This document shows positions 4,161 to 5,088 of a stretch of 5,088 nt of DNA, piece after piece. Both the position numbers and the translations under genes were made by a program. Every line of letters begins with the position of its first letter. Position 1 is the first letter of the stretch. Source of the DNA: Dehalococcoidia bacterium (GTDB taxonomy: Bacteria; Chloroflexota; Dehalococcoidia; JAUYDP01); assembly GCA_030691805.1 (NCBI GenBank), contig JAUYDP010000424.1, positions 1 through 5,088 on the forward strand. The letters are read 5' to 3'. A model generated the notes under the pieces. It was given only the letters and a program-made list of their open reading frames with translations. It searched no databases and was not told the DNA's origin.

Positions 4161-5088
4161 TCAAGTAGCAATTTCCTGGACAGTCGAGGCCGTCTCTTCC
4201 AGGTGCAGCCTGACGGCGGCAAAGACCTCATCCACCGCTATGGCTTCCATACATTCCAGATTTCTCCTCCGGCATTCGGGGGTGTCCTGGAGGTCGTAGC
4301 AGGGGGAACAGGAGGTCTGTTTTCGGAGGACCGTGGCCCTGCCAGAATAGGGTCCTGAGATGGCCGGGTCGGTAGGACCGAAAAGGGCCACCACCGGCAC
4401 TCCCACGGCGCAGGCCAGGTGCAACGGGGCAGAGTCACCTGCCACCAGAAGGCGGCAGCGGGTCAGTATGTACGCCAGCTCCTGTATGGACGTCTTCCCA
4501 GCCAGAACCACCGGCCTCGTGTTCATCCGCTGCGTCACCTCGCGTACCAACGGCCCCTCTGAAGCCACGCCGCTTATTATGACCCGGACGCCTAACTCCT
4601 TTTCCAGGCGGTCCGCCAGGCCGGCCCAACTCGGCGCCGGCCACCGCTTAGCGGCGCCGTTGGCAGAACCGGGATGAATGGCCACCAGCAGGTCGCGGGG
4701 TGCAATGCCCTCCCTTTCCAGTAGAAGGTCCGCACTCTCCCTGGCAGCCCCCGGGACCTGGGTTTGAAGAGGCTCCGCCCCCTCCAAGGCCCCAGCGGCT
4801 CTCGCCAGGGCCAGGTTGTATTCCACCTCGTGCTGCCGTTTTTCGTAGCGCCGCCCCGGAATGGGGAGGCTAAAAAGGAATGGGCATCCCTCTCCCCGAT
4901 AGCCAATCCGCCGGCGCGCGCCGCTCAAAAAGGCCAGTATCCCCGCGTATAGCCCGTAGAAACTGATTGCCAGGTCGTATCTTTCCTGACGCAGAAGCCG
5001 GACCAGGCTCCAAAGGTCGCGGTAATGGGCAAGGTTAAGCATGTCCCCCGATGGGCGAAGCTTATTGAGGTCGAAGCTCAACACCCGG
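4161..5088 (-). CDS. Glycosyltransferase family 9 (heptosyltransferase type), N-terminal part outside the window
   Basis: The frame is open to the right edge. The visible 309 or so residues lack the usual N-terminal block (about 60-70 residues with the GDxxLTTP-like motif), so the gene starts outside; a GTG at 5084 is an internal valine rather than a start. Counting from that codon, AIHPGSANGAAKRWP (135-149) starts the C-terminal Rossmann domain that binds the nucleotide sugar, and the family signature GDSAPLHLACAVGVP-VVALFGPTDP spans 216-240. A cysteine group (C259, C262, C271, C278) precedes the end, as in many GT9 proteins. GT9 enzymes transfer ADP-heptose or related sugars to lipopolysaccharide core or other surface glycans in the cytoplasm. 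The heptose kinase three genes downstream fits a heptose donor. Acceptor and exact sugar are unknown, so no symbol is given. Confidence 0.93.
   Translation of the reverse strand, partial: RVLSFDLNKLRPSGDMLNLAHYRDLWSLVRLLRQERYDLAISFYGLYAGILAFLSGARRRIGYRGEGCPFLFSLPIPGRRYEKRQHEVEYNLALARAAGALEGAEPLQTQVPGAARESADLLLEREGIAPRDLLVAIHPGSANGAAKRWPAPSWAGLADRLEKELGVRVIISGVASEGPLVREVTQRMNTRPVVLAGKTSIQELAYILTRCRLLVAGDSAPLHLACAVGVPVVALFGPTDPAISGPYSGRATVLRKQTSCSPCYDLQDTPECRRRNLECMEAIAVDEVFAAVRLHLEETASTVQEIAT

Noticed and set aside
4011..4677. Plus-strand open frames opposite the two glycosyltransferase genes
   Set aside because: They cross the junction of two well-supported minus-strand genes and show no family motifs or ribosome sites.

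Overview
The window looks like bacterial chromosome of moderately high GC. All six supported genes lie on the minus strand, so they read from the right edge to the left. My best guess for the source is a Chloroflexota (Dehalococcoidia-like) bacterium. This rests on the style of the fmt protein (HPSLLPKYRGPSP block) and on a small zinc-finger plus membrane protein of a kind I associate with that phylum. It is an inference, and no rRNA or other firm marker is present.

Right part (1901-5088): four tightly packed genes form a cell-surface glycan operon. In order of transcription they are a GT9 (heptosyltransferase-type) glycosyltransferase that is cut at the window edge, a WecG/TagA/CpsF-family glycosyltransferase, a B-box-type zinc-finger protein with about four membrane segments, and a monofunctional heptose-7-phosphate kinase of the HldA/RfaE1 type. 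The spacing is 6 nt, then a 16-nt overlap, then a 4-nt ATGA overlap, which points to co-transcription and translational coupling. A plausible reading is that the kinase helps make an activated heptose, and the two transferases build a lipid-linked or surface glycan.

Middle part (about 1095-1773): an IS200-type unit of about 680 bp. It carries one intact Y1 (HUH) transposase gene, begins translation at GTG behind a textbook Shine-Dalgarno sequence, and is bracketed by two 64-bp arms in inverted orientation with only three mismatches. The arms are rich in AGCCC/GGGCT motifs that can fold into competing hairpins. Long inverted arms are unusual for classical IS200/IS605 and resemble REP sequences flanking a RAYT gene. 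This is the most interesting structure in the window. Weaker similarity between the flanks suggests the inverted repeat once extended further out on both sides.

Left part (1-873): most of fmt (methionyl-tRNA formyltransferase). Its start is in the window and its last codons run off the left edge. The catalytic Asn-His-Asp residues are intact. The mobile unit sits between the glycan operon and fmt and breaks no gene that I can see. No tRNA, rRNA, CRISPR array or convincing sigma-70 promoter was found.
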